64,000 nt of DNA from Flagellimonas amphidinii (GCF_013090115.1 NZ_JABFNN010000023.1:62001-126000); one strand, 5' to 3'. Positions 9,403 through 18,017 are shown, numbered from the stretch's first letter. Program-made: numbers and translations. The notes: generated by a model from the letters alone, not told the origin.

Positions 9403-10218
9403 ATGACCGCATTAAAAGCACTTATAGAGGAAGCATGGGATAACCGTGAATTATTGAAAGAGGAAAAAACGCAAACGGCAATTCGGGAAGTAATCAATTT
9501 GATTGATGCTGGGGAGTTGAGATGTGCAGAGCCTACAGGTGATGGTTGGCATATTAATGAATGGGTCAAAAAAGGAGTTGTTCTTTATTTTCCGATACAA
9601 AAAATGGAAGTATTGGAAGCTGGGATTTTTGAATACCATGATAAAATTCCATTGAAAAAAGGATATCAACAAAAAGGAATCCGTGTTGTTCCTCATGCAG
9701 TGGCCAGACATGGCGCATACATTTCCAAAGGAACTATTCTAATGCCAAGTTATGTAAATATAGGTGCTTATGTAGACGAGGGAACTATGGTGGATACTTG
9801 GGCTACCGTTGGCAGTTGTGCTCAAATTGGTAAAAACGTACATTTAAGTGGAGGTGTTGGCATAGGAGGAGTTTTAGAGCCTTTGCAAGCTGCTCCTGTA
9901 ATTATTGAAGACAATGCTTTTATTGGTTCTCGCTGTATTGTTGTTGAAGGTGTCAGGGTAGAAAAAGAAGCCGTTCTGGGTGCCAATGTAGTGCTGACGG
10001 CTTCGACCAAGATTATTGATGTTACCGGCAATGAACCTATTGAAATGAAAGGGCGGGTACCCGCTGGATCAGTGGTAATTCCCGGAAGTTATAACAAAAA
10101 GTTCAACGCTGGCGAGTATAATGTTTCATGTGCCTTGATTATTGGAAAACGAAAAGAAAGTACCAATAAAAAAACATCGCTAAATGATGCCCTAAGAGAA
10201 TATGATGTAGCAGTTTAA
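9403..10218 (+). CDS. dapD: 2,3,4,5-tetrahydropyridine-2,6-dicarboxylate N-succinyltransferase
   Basis: Succinylates tetrahydrodipicolinate in the lysine/diaminopimelate pathway. The protein has an N-terminal helical domain and a left-handed beta-helix of hexapeptide repeats (about residues 100-230), including NIGAYVDEGTMVDTWATVGSCAQIG and GGVGIGGVLEPLQAAPVIIEDN. Starting at ATG 9403 (MTALKALIEEAWDNRE) gives 271 residues, the usual DapD length. An upstream in-frame TTG at 9382 would overlap the likely -7 box and was rejected. Its last 4 bases overlap the 3' end of the convergent glycosyltransferase gene. lysA, a later step of the pathway, is at 36537. Confidence 0.96.
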   Translation: MTALKALIEEAWDNRELLKEEKTQTAIREVINLIDAGELRCAEPTGDGWHINEWVKKGVVLYFPIQKMEVLEAGIFEYHDKIPLKKGYQQKGIRVVPHAVARHGAYISKGTILMPSYVNIGAYVDEGTMVDTWATVGSCAQIGKNVHLSGGVGIGGVLEPLQAAPVIIEDNAFIGSRCIVVEGVRVEKEAVLGANVVLTASTKIIDVTGNEPIEMKGRVPAGSVVIPGSYNKKFNAGEYNVSCALIIGKRKESTNKKTSLNDALREYDVAV

Positions 10219-11252
10219 ACGAGTTCTTCTACTTGCTGCAAAGCATCGGTAAGATAACCTCCATTGGCCAATTTAGTACGAACCCTTGCTACATTGGCCA
10301 ATATTTTTTCATAACGTTCCTTAGATAATCCTTGGATTTTTTCAGGGAGTTCTTCAAGTGATTCAATACTAAGGCCTATTTGCTCCCGTTCTACAAATTT
10401 TGCCATCTCTGCCTTTGTCCAAATAATAATAGGCAAACCAGCCAGTATGTATAGCGAGGTTTTATGTGGATTGTTGTACAAAAGGTATTTCCCAAAATTA
10501 CCTGAACATTCCGTAATGGAGTCTCCATTCCAGACCAAACCAAAATTGCCTTTTAAATGGTGCATTACTTCGTTGGGCGAAAATTTACCACCATACTTCA
10601 ATACGGTTTCATCCATATTAAGTAAATGCTCCTGAAAACCATTACCAAATAGTTTAAAACAAAACGACTTTAATGGCAGTCCGTCAATTTTATATAGAAA
10701 AGCACTCTTCTCCATACCTAGTCCACCTGCAAAAACTATATCTCTTCCAACTTCCATTGCTTGCATTTTGGGCAATTTACCTTCGGGCAAATAATCAAAA
10801 AGATAAAGGGGCACGGTCTTTCCCTTATACCCATTTTCATAAAACCACTTAATCATTGCATCATTATGTAAAATCAATATATCTGCTTTATTGAATTTTT
10901 TCATTTCCTTGGCTATGTCTTTTGATTTTCCCATTAGTGATTTTACATCATGAACGACCATAAGTACCTTACACCCCTTTAACCTCGCCATTGTGGTAAC
11001 GTACCCATAAAACTTACTCAAAGGGTATTGCATACAAAAAGTACTCTTAAATGGAAGGCGCAATAAGCCTCTTGTAATTCCTAAAAAACTTATAATCGCC
11101 CCAACTGCTGAACTGGGGTGATTGGTTTGGGCAAACCCTAAGTTTTTATACCCGTATGTGGCCATGACCGTTTCACAATCCATTTTTGGTTTTGATGCCG
11201 CGTTGGTAGTCGCCTTATAATTTCTAGAAATATAGTACCGTGAATTCAACAT
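10215..11252 (-). CDS. Glycosyltransferase resembling bacterial galactofuranosyltransferases (Gtf3/WbbI-like)
   Basis: A 345-residue cytoplasmic GT-B-type enzyme. Family-like blocks include PLSKFYGYV, VVHDVKSL followed by ADILILHNDAM, LYLFDYL, the central GRDIVFAGGL, and the donor-side GLVWNGDSITECSG...LYNNPHKTSLYILAGLPII. This pattern is that of Gtf3-like enzymes and beta-1,6-galactofuranosyltransferases. The divergent gene encodes UDP-galactopyranose mutase, which makes the UDP-Galf donor, so transfer of galactofuranose onto a surface glycan is the best inference. Another donor sugar is possible. Confidence 0.75.
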   Translation of the reverse strand: MLNSRYYISRNYKATTNAASKPKMDCETVMATYGYKNLGFAQTNHPSSAVGAIISFLGITRGLLRLPFKSTFCMQYPLSKFYGYVTTMARLKGCKVLMVVHDVKSLMGKSKDIAKEMKKFNKADILILHNDAMIKWFYENGYKGKTVPLYLFDYLPEGKLPKMQAMEVGRDIVFAGGLGMEKSAFLYKIDGLPLKSFCFKLFGNGFQEHLLNMDETVLKYGGKFSPNEVMHHLKGNFGLVWNGDSITECSGNFGKYLLYNNPHKTSLYILAGLPIIIWTKAEMAKFVEREQIGLSIESLEELPEKIQGLSKERYEKILANVARVRTKLANGGYLTDALQQVEELV

Positions 11253-11345
11253 GAGTAGTATTTGCGTTCAAAAATAATTTTATTTGACACACTCCAAAGT
11301 AGTATTTTTAAAGCAAACTATAACCATGTAATGATTGACCCTAAA

Positions 11346-12455
11346 ATGTACGATTACCTTATTGTTGGCTCAGGACTCTTTGGCTGTGTATTTGCTCATG
11401 AAATGACAAAAAAAGGAAAAAAGTGTTTGGTCATCGACAAAAGAAATCATCTAGGCGGTAATGTCTATTGTGAGAACATAGAGGGCATTAACGTACATAA
11501 ATACGGCGCCCATATTTTTCATACAAACAATAAAGAGCTATGGGATTATGTGAACCAATTTGTTGATTTTAACCGCTATACCAATTCTCCTTTGGCCAAT
11601 TATAAAGGACAACTCTACAACCTACCCTTTAACATGAATACGTTTTATCAGCTATGGGGTATTAAATCACCAGATAAAGCCCAAAAAAAAATAGAAGAAC
11701 AGACCGAACCTTATAAAAAAACAAAACCCAATAACCTAGAAGAACAAGCCTTAGCACTAGTGGGCCGCGATATCTATGAAAAACTGATAAAAGGTTATAC
11801 CGAAAAACAATGGGGACGAAAAGCAACCGACCTACCTGCTTTTATCATAAAAAGATTGCCCCTAAGATTCAGGTATGACAACAATTATTTTAATGATCAT
11901 TATCAAGGTATTCCTATTGGGGGATACAACCAGTTAACCTATAAATTACTTAGTGGCATTGAGACCAAAATCAATATCGATTTTTTTAACGACCGACAAG
12001 TCTTAAGTTCTCTAGCAAAGAAAATCGTGTTTACCGGAAAAATAGATGAATATTTTGATTACCGTTTTGGCCGACTTGAGTATCGAAGCCTTGATTTTAA
12101 GAATAAAATATTGATGCAACAAAACTATCAAGGTAATGCCGTGGTAAATTATACAGATGCAGAAACGCCCTTTACCCGTATTATAGAGCACAAGCATTTT
12201 GAGTTTGGACAACAAAAAAAGACTGTTATTACCAAGGAATATCCTATGGAATGGCAATCGGACAAAGAACCCTACTACCCTATCAACAATGATAAAAACC
12301 AAAAACTTTACAACAGTTACAAAAAACTGGCCGACAAAGAAAAGAATGTGATTTTTGGCGGTAGATTGGCCGAGTATAAATATTATGATATGCATCAGGT
12401 GATAGCTTCTGCCCTGACAAAAACAAAATCGGAACTAAAAAAAGATTCTCCGTAA
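11346..12455 (+). CDS. glf: UDP-galactopyranose mutase
   Basis: An FAD enzyme that interconverts UDP-galactopyranose and UDP-galactofuranose. The start at 11346 gives 369 residues and places the dinucleotide-binding motif YDYLIVGSGLFG at the very N-terminus, as in known Glf proteins. Upstream in-frame ATGs at 11331 and 11262 would add a tail unlike the family. The blocks KYGAHIFHTNN, GYTEKQWG and RFRYDNNYFND (substrate and FAD contacts) and a C-terminal EY-rich region with VIFGGRLAEYKYYDMHQ are present. It is divergent from the galactofuranosyltransferase-like gene, and the two probably act together. Confidence 0.95.
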   Translation: MYDYLIVGSGLFGCVFAHEMTKKGKKCLVIDKRNHLGGNVYCENIEGINVHKYGAHIFHTNNKELWDYVNQFVDFNRYTNSPLANYKGQLYNLPFNMNTFYQLWGIKSPDKAQKKIEEQTEPYKKTKPNNLEEQALALVGRDIYEKLIKGYTEKQWGRKATDLPAFIIKRLPLRFRYDNNYFNDHYQGIPIGGYNQLTYKLLSGIETKINIDFFNDRQVLSSLAKKIVFTGKIDEYFDYRFGRLEYRSLDFKNKILMQQNYQGNAVVNYTDAETPFTRIIEHKHFEFGQQKKTVITKEYPMEWQSDKEPYYPINNDKNQKLYNSYKKLADKEKNVIFGGRLAEYKYYDMHQVIASALTKTKSELKKDSP

Positions 12456-12549
12456 AGCAACCCATATCATGTTTTCGCATCTAAAATTTAGAACTGACAT
12501 TTATAAGAATTTTCCTAAATAACACAATTTTTTAATTGGTTTATTGTTA

Positions 12550-12557
12550 TAGTTTTG
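12550..12557 (+). promoter_or_regulatory. Candidate -7 box upstream of the GT2 gene at 12585
   Basis: TAGTTTTG fits TAnnTTTG, 27 bases before the ATG. The upstream tract is T-rich, but no convincing -33 TTTG is placed at 19-20 bases. Confidence 0.35.
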
Positions 12558-12584
12558 TAACCATCAAACCTCGTACCAATAAAT

Positions 12585-13388
12585 ATGGCTGAATTGAGCA
12601 CCCCAAAGCAAAAATTATCAGCGTTGATAATCACCTACAACGAAATGGGTTACATTGAAAAATGTTTGGACTCCATTTCGTTTGCCGATGAGATTATTGT
12701 TGTGGATTCTTATAGTACAGATGGGACCTATGAGTATCTCAAAAATCAGCCCAAAGTTAAAGTCATCCAGAATCCTTTTGAAAATTTTACAGCTCAAAAA
12801 TCTTTTACGTTAAAGCAAGCCACTAACGATTGGATTCTTTTTGTAGATGCTGACGAAGTAGTCACAAAAGAGCTTCAAGAGGAAATTGTTGACACAATCA
12901 ATAATCCCAATGCATGTGAAGCATATTGGTTCTACAGAAAGTTTATGTTCCAAAACAAACCTTTGAACTATAGCGGATGGCAAACAGATAAAAACCATAG
13001 ACTTTTCAGAAAAAGTAAAGCCAAATTTACCGATAAGAAAATTGTACATGAGACTTTGGAGGTAAATGGCAGTTCATGTATCCTAAAAGAAAAGCTCACC
13101 CACTTTTGTTATAAAAATTATGACGACTATAAAGGAAAAATGCTCCGCTATGGTCAATTAAAGGCTAAAGAAGCTTTTTATAAAGAAAAACAGTTTAACT
13201 ATTTCCTGATGGTACTTAAACCCCTGTGGAAATTTTTCAACCACTTTATCCTTAGACTCGGTTTCTTAGATGGCAAAAAAGGTGCCATTATTTGTTACCT
13301 AAACGCATTAGGTGTACTGGAAAGGTGCCGTGAACTCAAAAGGTTGGAAAAAAAGAATGAGCTTGCCTATTATTTGGTTATGCCATAA
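12585..13388 (+). CDS. Glycosyltransferase family 2 (WaaE/beta-4-glucosyltransferase-like)
   Basis: A 267-residue GT-A glycosyltransferase. The N-terminus SALIITYNE starts the nucleotide-binding fold, followed by IIVVDSYSTDGT and the metal-binding DADE at residues 88-91. The layout matches LPS-core-type transferases (WaaE/KdtX class), which add a hexose during lipopolysaccharide or capsule assembly. The C-terminal third (DYKGKMLRYGQLKAKEAFYK, then aromatic and basic helices) is typical for membrane-associated members. It converges with the next GT2 gene, overlapping it by 19 bases. Acceptor and donor are unknown. Confidence 0.85.
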   Translation: MAELSTPKQKLSALIITYNEMGYIEKCLDSISFADEIIVVDSYSTDGTYEYLKNQPKVKVIQNPFENFTAQKSFTLKQATNDWILFVDADEVVTKELQEEIVDTINNPNACEAYWFYRKFMFQNKPLNYSGWQTDKNHRLFRKSKAKFTDKKIVHETLEVNGSSCILKEKLTHFCYKNYDDYKGKMLRYGQLKAKEAFYKEKQFNYFLMVLKPLWKFFNHFILRLGFLDGKKGAIICYLNALGVLERCRELKRLEKKNELAYYLVMP

Positions 13389-14182
13389 TACGTCCAAACC
13401 TCCTTTTTAGCTCGAGTATTCTTTCTTATTTCTTGGTTTTTTGCAATTGCCTCTTGCGTTTTATAACTACGTTGATGGTCCAAATGAACACAAACAGCAC
13501 TATAGCGAAATTGCTTGGATTTTATTCCAAAATTAAAAAGTCGCTCTCCGAGTTCTCTGTCTTCTCCTCCATATTGCATTCGCTCATCGAAACCGTTAAC
13601 GTTCAATATATCTCTTTTCCATGCAGATGAATTGTGTCCATTCCAACTAGCATTCGTAGGAGTTACGGCGTTCAAAAATCTTGAGATAAGACCTTTTGCA
13701 GTAAGCTTATTATTTTTAAATGTTTTGGGCAATCCTTTGTCCTTAAGCCAATCTATATCGAAGCATTTTTGCTTCTCAATATCCTCCAAGGAAATAGCTC
13801 TTGATATATTCATAGGCAACATATAATACCCCCCTGATATAAAGTAACCAGGTTCCTTGTTGATATAGTGTACTTCTACAAAATCCTCTCGAGGAATACA
13901 ATCCCCATCTGTCATAATAATGTAGTCCGTAGTAGAAGCGGTTATGGCCTTATTCAGTATTTTGCATTTTTGAAAACCATCATCTTCATGCCATACATGT
14001 TTTAGTGGGTAAAACAATCTAGTACTGAGGCCCTCTATCATTTTTTTTGTTTCTGGCCCTGAGCCATCATCTGCCACAATCACCTCAAACCTCTTGTATG
14101 TTTGACAATTAAACCCCCATAACACTTTCTCCAACCAATCTGGACTATTATATGTGCTTACAATAACACTTACATTGACCAT
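13370..14182 (-). CDS. Glycosyltransferase family 2 with galactosyltransferase-like C-terminal domain
   Basis: A GT-A glycosyltransferase of about 270 residues. MVNVSVIVSTYN begins the canonical fold, so ATG 14182 was chosen over an upstream in-frame codon at 14287 that would add 35 unrelated residues. VIVADDGSGPETK, HEDDGFQKCKILNKAI and IIMTDGDC (metal-binding DGD) follow. The C-terminal WNGHNSSAWKRDILNVNGFDERMQYGGEDRE segment is like the Glyco_transf_7C domain of chondroitin-synthase-type enzymes. It probably adds a hexose to the surface glycan encoded nearby. It is divergent from the sialyltransferase-like gene across 77 bases. Confidence 0.85.
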   Translation of the reverse strand: MVNVSVIVSTYNSPDWLEKVLWGFNCQTYKRFEVIVADDGSGPETKKMIEGLSTRLFYPLKHVWHEDDGFQKCKILNKAITASTTDYIIMTDGDCIPREDFVEVHYINKEPGYFISGGYYMLPMNISRAISLEDIEKQKCFDIDWLKDKGLPKTFKNNKLTAKGLISRFLNAVTPTNASWNGHNSSAWKRDILNVNGFDERMQYGGEDRELGERLFNFGIKSKQFRYSAVCVHLDHQRSYKTQEAIAKNQEIRKNTRAKKEVWTYYGITK

Positions 14183-14259
14183 CCGCAATGATTTAATTTT
14201 AACTAATTTTACAAATGTAGTTTTTTGATTTCCATCTTCAATATAATTCCCAAAATTCG

Positions 14260-15303
14260 ATGAACCGTACTTATGTGGGATCCACAATCTATCATATCTA
14301 CCTTTCTATTCTCCATATTATAAAAGATTCTGGTCATGCCACTGAAAATGTCGGGGAAAACATCCTCTTTTTGGTAGAAAGTACCCCAATGATCGAAAAA
14401 CTGATTCCCAACCTTAAAAATCACTTTTTTCGGGATATTTATATAATCTCTGAACGCAAAGATCATGTAAAAGCGCTGGGGAAATTCAATTATGCCCTTA
14501 GAAGAAAAAAGAAACTTATCCCCTACTTGGAAAAAACACATCCAGAGCTGATCCTAGAAGCTGAATTCATGAACTCATCTGATTTTTATCTTTGTGATTC
14601 CGACTCCTCAAAAAGTTATTTCTTATACAAGTATGGAAAAAAAGGTTTGAACATGATTGAAGATGGAGCAAGAACATATAGACAAAGGCATACTGGATTT
14701 GAGCAATTTTTAAAATCACACATCACCAAAACACCTATTGGTGGAGGGTTTGACAAGGAAATTAAGACCTTACATGCACAATTTCCGCAAAAACTCCCCT
14801 TCCCCATTCAAAAAAAGGCCGTTGAACTCAACATCAAAAAAGAAACCGAACTCTTAAACGAAGCCAGCAAACATGAAATCTTCAATATTTTTATCCCAAC
14901 GGATTCCATTTCCATACAAGGCACAAAACTGGCTTTGATTCTTACCCAACCCCTTTCCGAAGATAAAGTGGTCAAAGACGAAAATGTAAAACTGGAAATT
15001 TACCGAGACATGATTTCCAAAGTGCCAAAAGACATGACCTTGGTACTAAAAACGCATCCAAGGGAAAAAACCAAATACGAACATTATTTTAGAGATATTG
15101 TCGTATTGCCCGCCCTTTTTCCTATTGAAATTCTGGGACTGCGCCAAGGTTTTCACTTTGAACAGGGCTATACACTATTCTCAACGGCATTGTCCAACTT
15201 GGAAATTGTTCAGGAGCGATTTTTTCTAGGTAAGAATTATTTAGATAAATTTACCGCCAGAGGCACGAGAGACCTAGTGAAAAATATGTCATTCGACCAA
15301 TAG
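14260..15303 (+). CDS. Predicted nonulosonic acid (sialic acid-type) transferase, GT52/polysialyltransferase-like
   Basis: The 347-residue protein is not closely similar to any enzyme I recognise. It does carry the landmarks of bacterial sialyltransferases: an acidic D/E-D/E-G motif (IEDGARTY, EDG at 134-136), an HP motif (LKTHPRE, His266-Pro267), and a later Ser/Thr pair in TLFSTALSN (308-309). Spacing and order match GT52 and polysialyltransferase-type GT-B enzymes that use CMP-sugars. The next two genes make a CMP-nonulosonate, starting 11 bases downstream, which strongly supports the role. No signal peptide or membrane helix is evident. Family assignment is inference from motifs plus context. 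Confidence 0.65.
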   Translation: MNRTYVGSTIYHIYLSILHIIKDSGHATENVGENILFLVESTPMIEKLIPNLKNHFFRDIYIISERKDHVKALGKFNYALRRKKKLIPYLEKTHPELILEAEFMNSSDFYLCDSDSSKSYFLYKYGKKGLNMIEDGARTYRQRHTGFEQFLKSHITKTPIGGGFDKEIKTLHAQFPQKLPFPIQKKAVELNIKKETELLNEASKHEIFNIFIPTDSISIQGTKLALILTQPLSEDKVVKDENVKLEIYRDMISKVPKDMTLVLKTHPREKTKYEHYFRDIVVLPALFPIEILGLRQGFHFEQGYTLFSTALSNLEIVQERFFLGKNYLDKFTARGTRDLVKNMSFDQ

Positions 15304-15314
15304 AACCTTAATTT

Positions 15315-16478
15315 ATGACTAAAAAAACAGTAGGTTTCATACCACTGAGGAAAAATTCCAAGGGCATCCCAAGCAAAAATAAAAAAAAGCTATTGGGGCG
15401 CCCCCTTTTTACTTGGGTACTGACCGAGGCTATTTTTTCAAAACTCGATGAAATATACATCTTTACTGATGATGACGAGATTTTGGACTATGTTGAGAAA
15501 CACTTTAATTGGACCGCAAGAGTTTCTTGCCTAAAACGCTCATCGGAAAACGCAGAAGACACCTCATCAACCGAAGATGCCATTTTAGAATTTTGCGATA
15601 AAATATCTTATGATTTTGACGTATTCTGTTTGTTGCAGGCTACCTCTCCCCTTACTAATAGAGCAGATATTGATAAAGCATTGACCAAATTACAAGAAGA
15701 AAATCTAGATGCAATATTAAGTGTAGTCAAAACCCATCGGTTTATATGGTCCAAAGAAGGAAAAAGCTTGAACTATGATATCCACAACAGACCTAGGAGA
15801 CAGGATTTTGAAGGGCTCTTGGTAGAAAATGGGGCCATCTACTGTACAACCAAAGAAGCATTACAAGCATCTAAAAACCGTATTAGCGGCTCCATCGGAA
15901 CAATAGAAATGGATGAAGATTCATTTGTTGAAATAGACTCATCTAGCGATTGGTTGGTTGTTGAGCAGTTGCTTGCGGCTACCTTTAAAAAACAAAAATC
16001 TTGTAGCAAGATAAACCATCTAGTACTTGATATGGATGGCGTTTTCACTGATGGCACCGTAACTTTCACCAAGGATGGAGAGTTTTCCAAAGCCTTTGAT
16101 ATGCGAGATGGAATGGGTCTTGAAATCCTGCGCCAATCTCATGTAAAGGTAATCATCATGACTTCTGAAAACTCGGAAGTAGTAAAGCAGCGTATGAAGA
16201 AACTTCAAATTGAGGATGTTTTTCTTGGCATAAAAGACAAATACTCTTGCCTAGAGAACATTTGCAAGGAACGGAACATTGCCCTCCACGAAGTGGCTTA
16301 TATAGGAGACGACATCAATGATCTAAGCAATATGGTCAGGGTTGGATGGTCTTTTTGTCCTTCAAACGGCAAAAAAGACATTCTCTATCATGCCGATATC
16401 ATACTTAAAAATTCTTCAGGACATGGAGCTATCCGAGAAGCTGCCGAGTTCATCATCAACTATAATACAAGATTTTAA
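15315..16478 (+). CDS. neuA: CMP-nonulosonate synthetase fused to HAD phosphatase (NeuA-KdsC-like fusion)
   Basis: A 387-residue two-domain enzyme. Residues 1-225 are a cytidylyltransferase of the NeuA class, with a variant of the RxGSKxxPxKN loop (LRKNSKGIPSKN, 11-22), LQATSPL at 107-113 and VENGAIY at 170-176. Residues 233-387 are a HAD-IIIA phosphatase like KdsC, with motif I DMDGVFTDG (239-247), MTSENS (282-287) and GDDINDL (331-337). Together they could dephosphorylate a 9-phosphate nonulosonate and activate it with CMP. The same fusion order occurs in animal CMAS. Its stop overlaps the neuB start as TAATG, which implies translational coupling. Confidence 0.88.
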   Translation: MTKKTVGFIPLRKNSKGIPSKNKKKLLGRPLFTWVLTEAIFSKLDEIYIFTDDDEILDYVEKHFNWTARVSCLKRSSENAEDTSSTEDAILEFCDKISYDFDVFCLLQATSPLTNRADIDKALTKLQEENLDAILSVVKTHRFIWSKEGKSLNYDIHNRPRRQDFEGLLVENGAIYCTTKEALQASKNRISGSIGTIEMDEDSFVEIDSSSDWLVVEQLLAATFKKQKSCSKINHLVLDMDGVFTDGTVTFTKDGEFSKAFDMRDGMGLEILRQSHVKVIIMTSENSEVVKQRMKKLQIEDVFLGIKDKYSCLENICKERNIALHEVAYIGDDINDLSNMVRVGWSFCPSNGKKDILYHADIILKNSSGHGAIREAAEFIINYNTRF

Positions 16479-17347
16479 TGACTTATAAAGAACCTTACAT
16501 TATTGCTGAAATTGGATGTAATCATAAAGGCGATATGAAAATTGCCAAAGAAATGATCTACATGGCAAAAATCTTTTGTAAAGCCAATGCTGTAAAATTT
16601 CAGAAAAGAAATAACAAGGAATTACTGACCAAAGAACAATATGAGGCACCACATCCCAACCCCTCCAATTCTTATGGCAAAACGTATGGAGAACACCGGG
16701 AGTTCCTTGAGTTTGATGTAGCACAACATCAAGAACTAAAAAAATATTGTGAAGAGGTAGGCATTACCTACTCAACATCTGTATGGGATACTACTTCTGC
16801 CAAAGAAATAGCTGGCCTCAACCCTGGTTTTATAAAAATACCATCAGCCTGCAACAATCATTTTGACATGTTGGGATGGCTATGTGAAAATTATAAAGGG
16901 GAAATCCATATTTCAACTGGAATGACCACCAAAGATGAAATTGAGGGCATTGTTGATTTTTTCCACGAACATGGAAGAAGCAAAGACCTAGTAATTTACA
17001 ACTGCACATCAGGTTACCCTGTGCCTTTTGAAGATATTTGTCTTTTGGACATTTTGAAACTCAAAGAAAAGTATGGGGACAAAACAAAACACATTGGTTT
17101 TTCAGGGCATCATTTGGGGATTGCCGTTGACATTGCAGCGTACACCCTAGGCGCAAATATTATAGAAAGGCATTTTACGCTGGATAGGACTTGGAAAGGA
17201 ACTGATCATGCTGCTTCCCTAGAACCTATCGGGCTCAGGAAATTATGTCGTGATCTTCGAGCAACTCATCAAGCCTTGACCTATAAGTCAAAGGATATTT
17301 TGGATATAGAACATGTGCAAAGGGAAAAACTCAAGTACAAAAAATAA
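16478..17347 (+). CDS. neuB: Short NeuB-type nonulosonate synthase lacking the SAF domain
   Basis: Condenses phosphoenolpyruvate with a six-carbon sugar to make a nine-carbon nonulosonic acid. The TIM barrel is complete: AEIGCNHKGD (10-19), VKFQ (39-42), STGM (146-149), YPVP (180-183), GFSGHH (207-212) and ERHFTLDRTWKGTDHAASLEP around 230-250. The protein stops at 289 residues. Usual NeuB proteins have about 345 residues, with a C-terminal SAF/antifreeze-like domain that contacts the N-acetyl group of ManNAc. Its absence suggests a substrate without N-acetyl, such as mannose or mannose-6-phosphate (KDN synthesis); this is inference. tsaC follows with no gap. Confidence 0.88.
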   Translation: MTYKEPYIIAEIGCNHKGDMKIAKEMIYMAKIFCKANAVKFQKRNNKELLTKEQYEAPHPNPSNSYGKTYGEHREFLEFDVAQHQELKKYCEEVGITYSTSVWDTTSAKEIAGLNPGFIKIPSACNNHFDMLGWLCENYKGEIHISTGMTTKDEIEGIVDFFHEHGRSKDLVIYNCTSGYPVPFEDICLLDILKLKEKYGDKTKHIGFSGHHLGIAVDIAAYTLGANIIERHFTLDRTWKGTDHAASLEPIGLRKLCRDLRATHQALTYKSKDILDIEHVQREKLKYKK

Positions 17348-17920
17348 ATGAAACCAGATTTTGGAAAAGAACTTTCCAACTGCATCGACATCCTTAAAAA
17401 TGGTGGACTCATCCTCTACCCTACAGATACCGTATGGGGCATTGGATGTGATGCCACTAATCCTGATGCTGTAAAAAAAGTCTATGCCCTTAAAAACAGA
17501 GAGGACAGCAAGGCATTGATTTGCCTAGTGGCCAATCAGGCCATGTTGGAACGTCATGTTAAAGAGGTGCCAAATGTGGCTTATGACCTTATAGATTTAT
17601 CAGAAAAACCGTTGACCATCGTTTTTGACCAACCTAAAGAAGTAGCTAAAAATTTGATTGCAGAAGACAACACCTTGGCCATTCGAGTGGCTTCAGATAA
17701 GTTTTGTCAATACCTTATTAATAAGTTTGGAAAACCCATTGTTTCAACCTCGGCAAACATTTCAGGCATGCCCACCCCAAAACAATTCAAAGAGACAAGT
17801 CCTGAAATTTTAAAAGGAGTGGACTATGTGGTAAATCTCTATCACGACAAAGTAATGACCTCACCATCCTCAGTTATAAAATTAACCAACAACGGTATCA
17901 TAAAAATCATTAGGCCATAA
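17348..17920 (+). CDS. tsaC: Threonylcarbamoyl-AMP synthase (Sua5/YciO/YrdC/YwlC family), hybrid 3' end
   Basis: Makes threonylcarbamoyl-AMP for the t6A37 modification of ANN-decoding tRNAs. The 190 residues are a single YrdC domain, without the Sua5 C-terminal domain. Key blocks are LYPTDTVWGIGCDA, KNREDSKALICLV and VSTSANISG. The 3' end is unusual. From codon EILKGVDYVVN (17804) a 33-bp stretch is repeated exactly at 18942, where a second tsaC 3' end is fused to cca. The present last 28 residues (after NL) therefore look like a replacement brought by an insertion. The protein remains full length and is likely functional. Confidence 0.93.
   Translation: MKPDFGKELSNCIDILKNGGLILYPTDTVWGIGCDATNPDAVKKVYALKNREDSKALICLVANQAMLERHVKEVPNVAYDLIDLSEKPLTIVFDQPKEVAKNLIAEDNTLAIRVASDKFCQYLINKFGKPIVSTSANISGMPTPKQFKETSPEILKGVDYVVNLYHDKVMTSPSSVIKLTNNGIIKIIRP
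17804..17836 (+). repeat. 33-bp perfect direct repeat, left copy (att-like), inside tsaC
   Basis: These 33 bases, encoding EILKGVDYVVN of TsaC, recur without mismatch at 18942-18974. Bases just outside differ (T vs A before, C vs T after). The copies bracket about 1.1 kb that is foreign to the tsaC-cca gene pair. The layout is that of an attL site where integration rebuilds the 3' end of the target gene. Confidence 0.95.
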
Positions 17921-17950
17921 ATCAACCTGTTCAATATCGATAATGTGAAA

Positions 17951-17990
17951 ACATAAAACCACTTCAGTTTCTTTGAAGTGGTTTTTATGT
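17951..17990. terminator. Bidirectional terminator between tsaC and the lipoprotein gene
   Basis: ACATAAAACCACTTCA pairs with TGAAGTGGTTTTTATGT (one bulged T) around a short loop. The A and T tracts in the stem serve both convergent genes. Confidence 0.85.
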
Positions 17991-18017
17991 TGTACACCAA
18001 TAAATGTTTATTAACAG

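Noticed and set aside
11262..11345. N-terminal extension of UDP-galactopyranose mutase
   Set aside because: The known proteins begin right at the FAD-binding motif, and the extra residues have no pattern.
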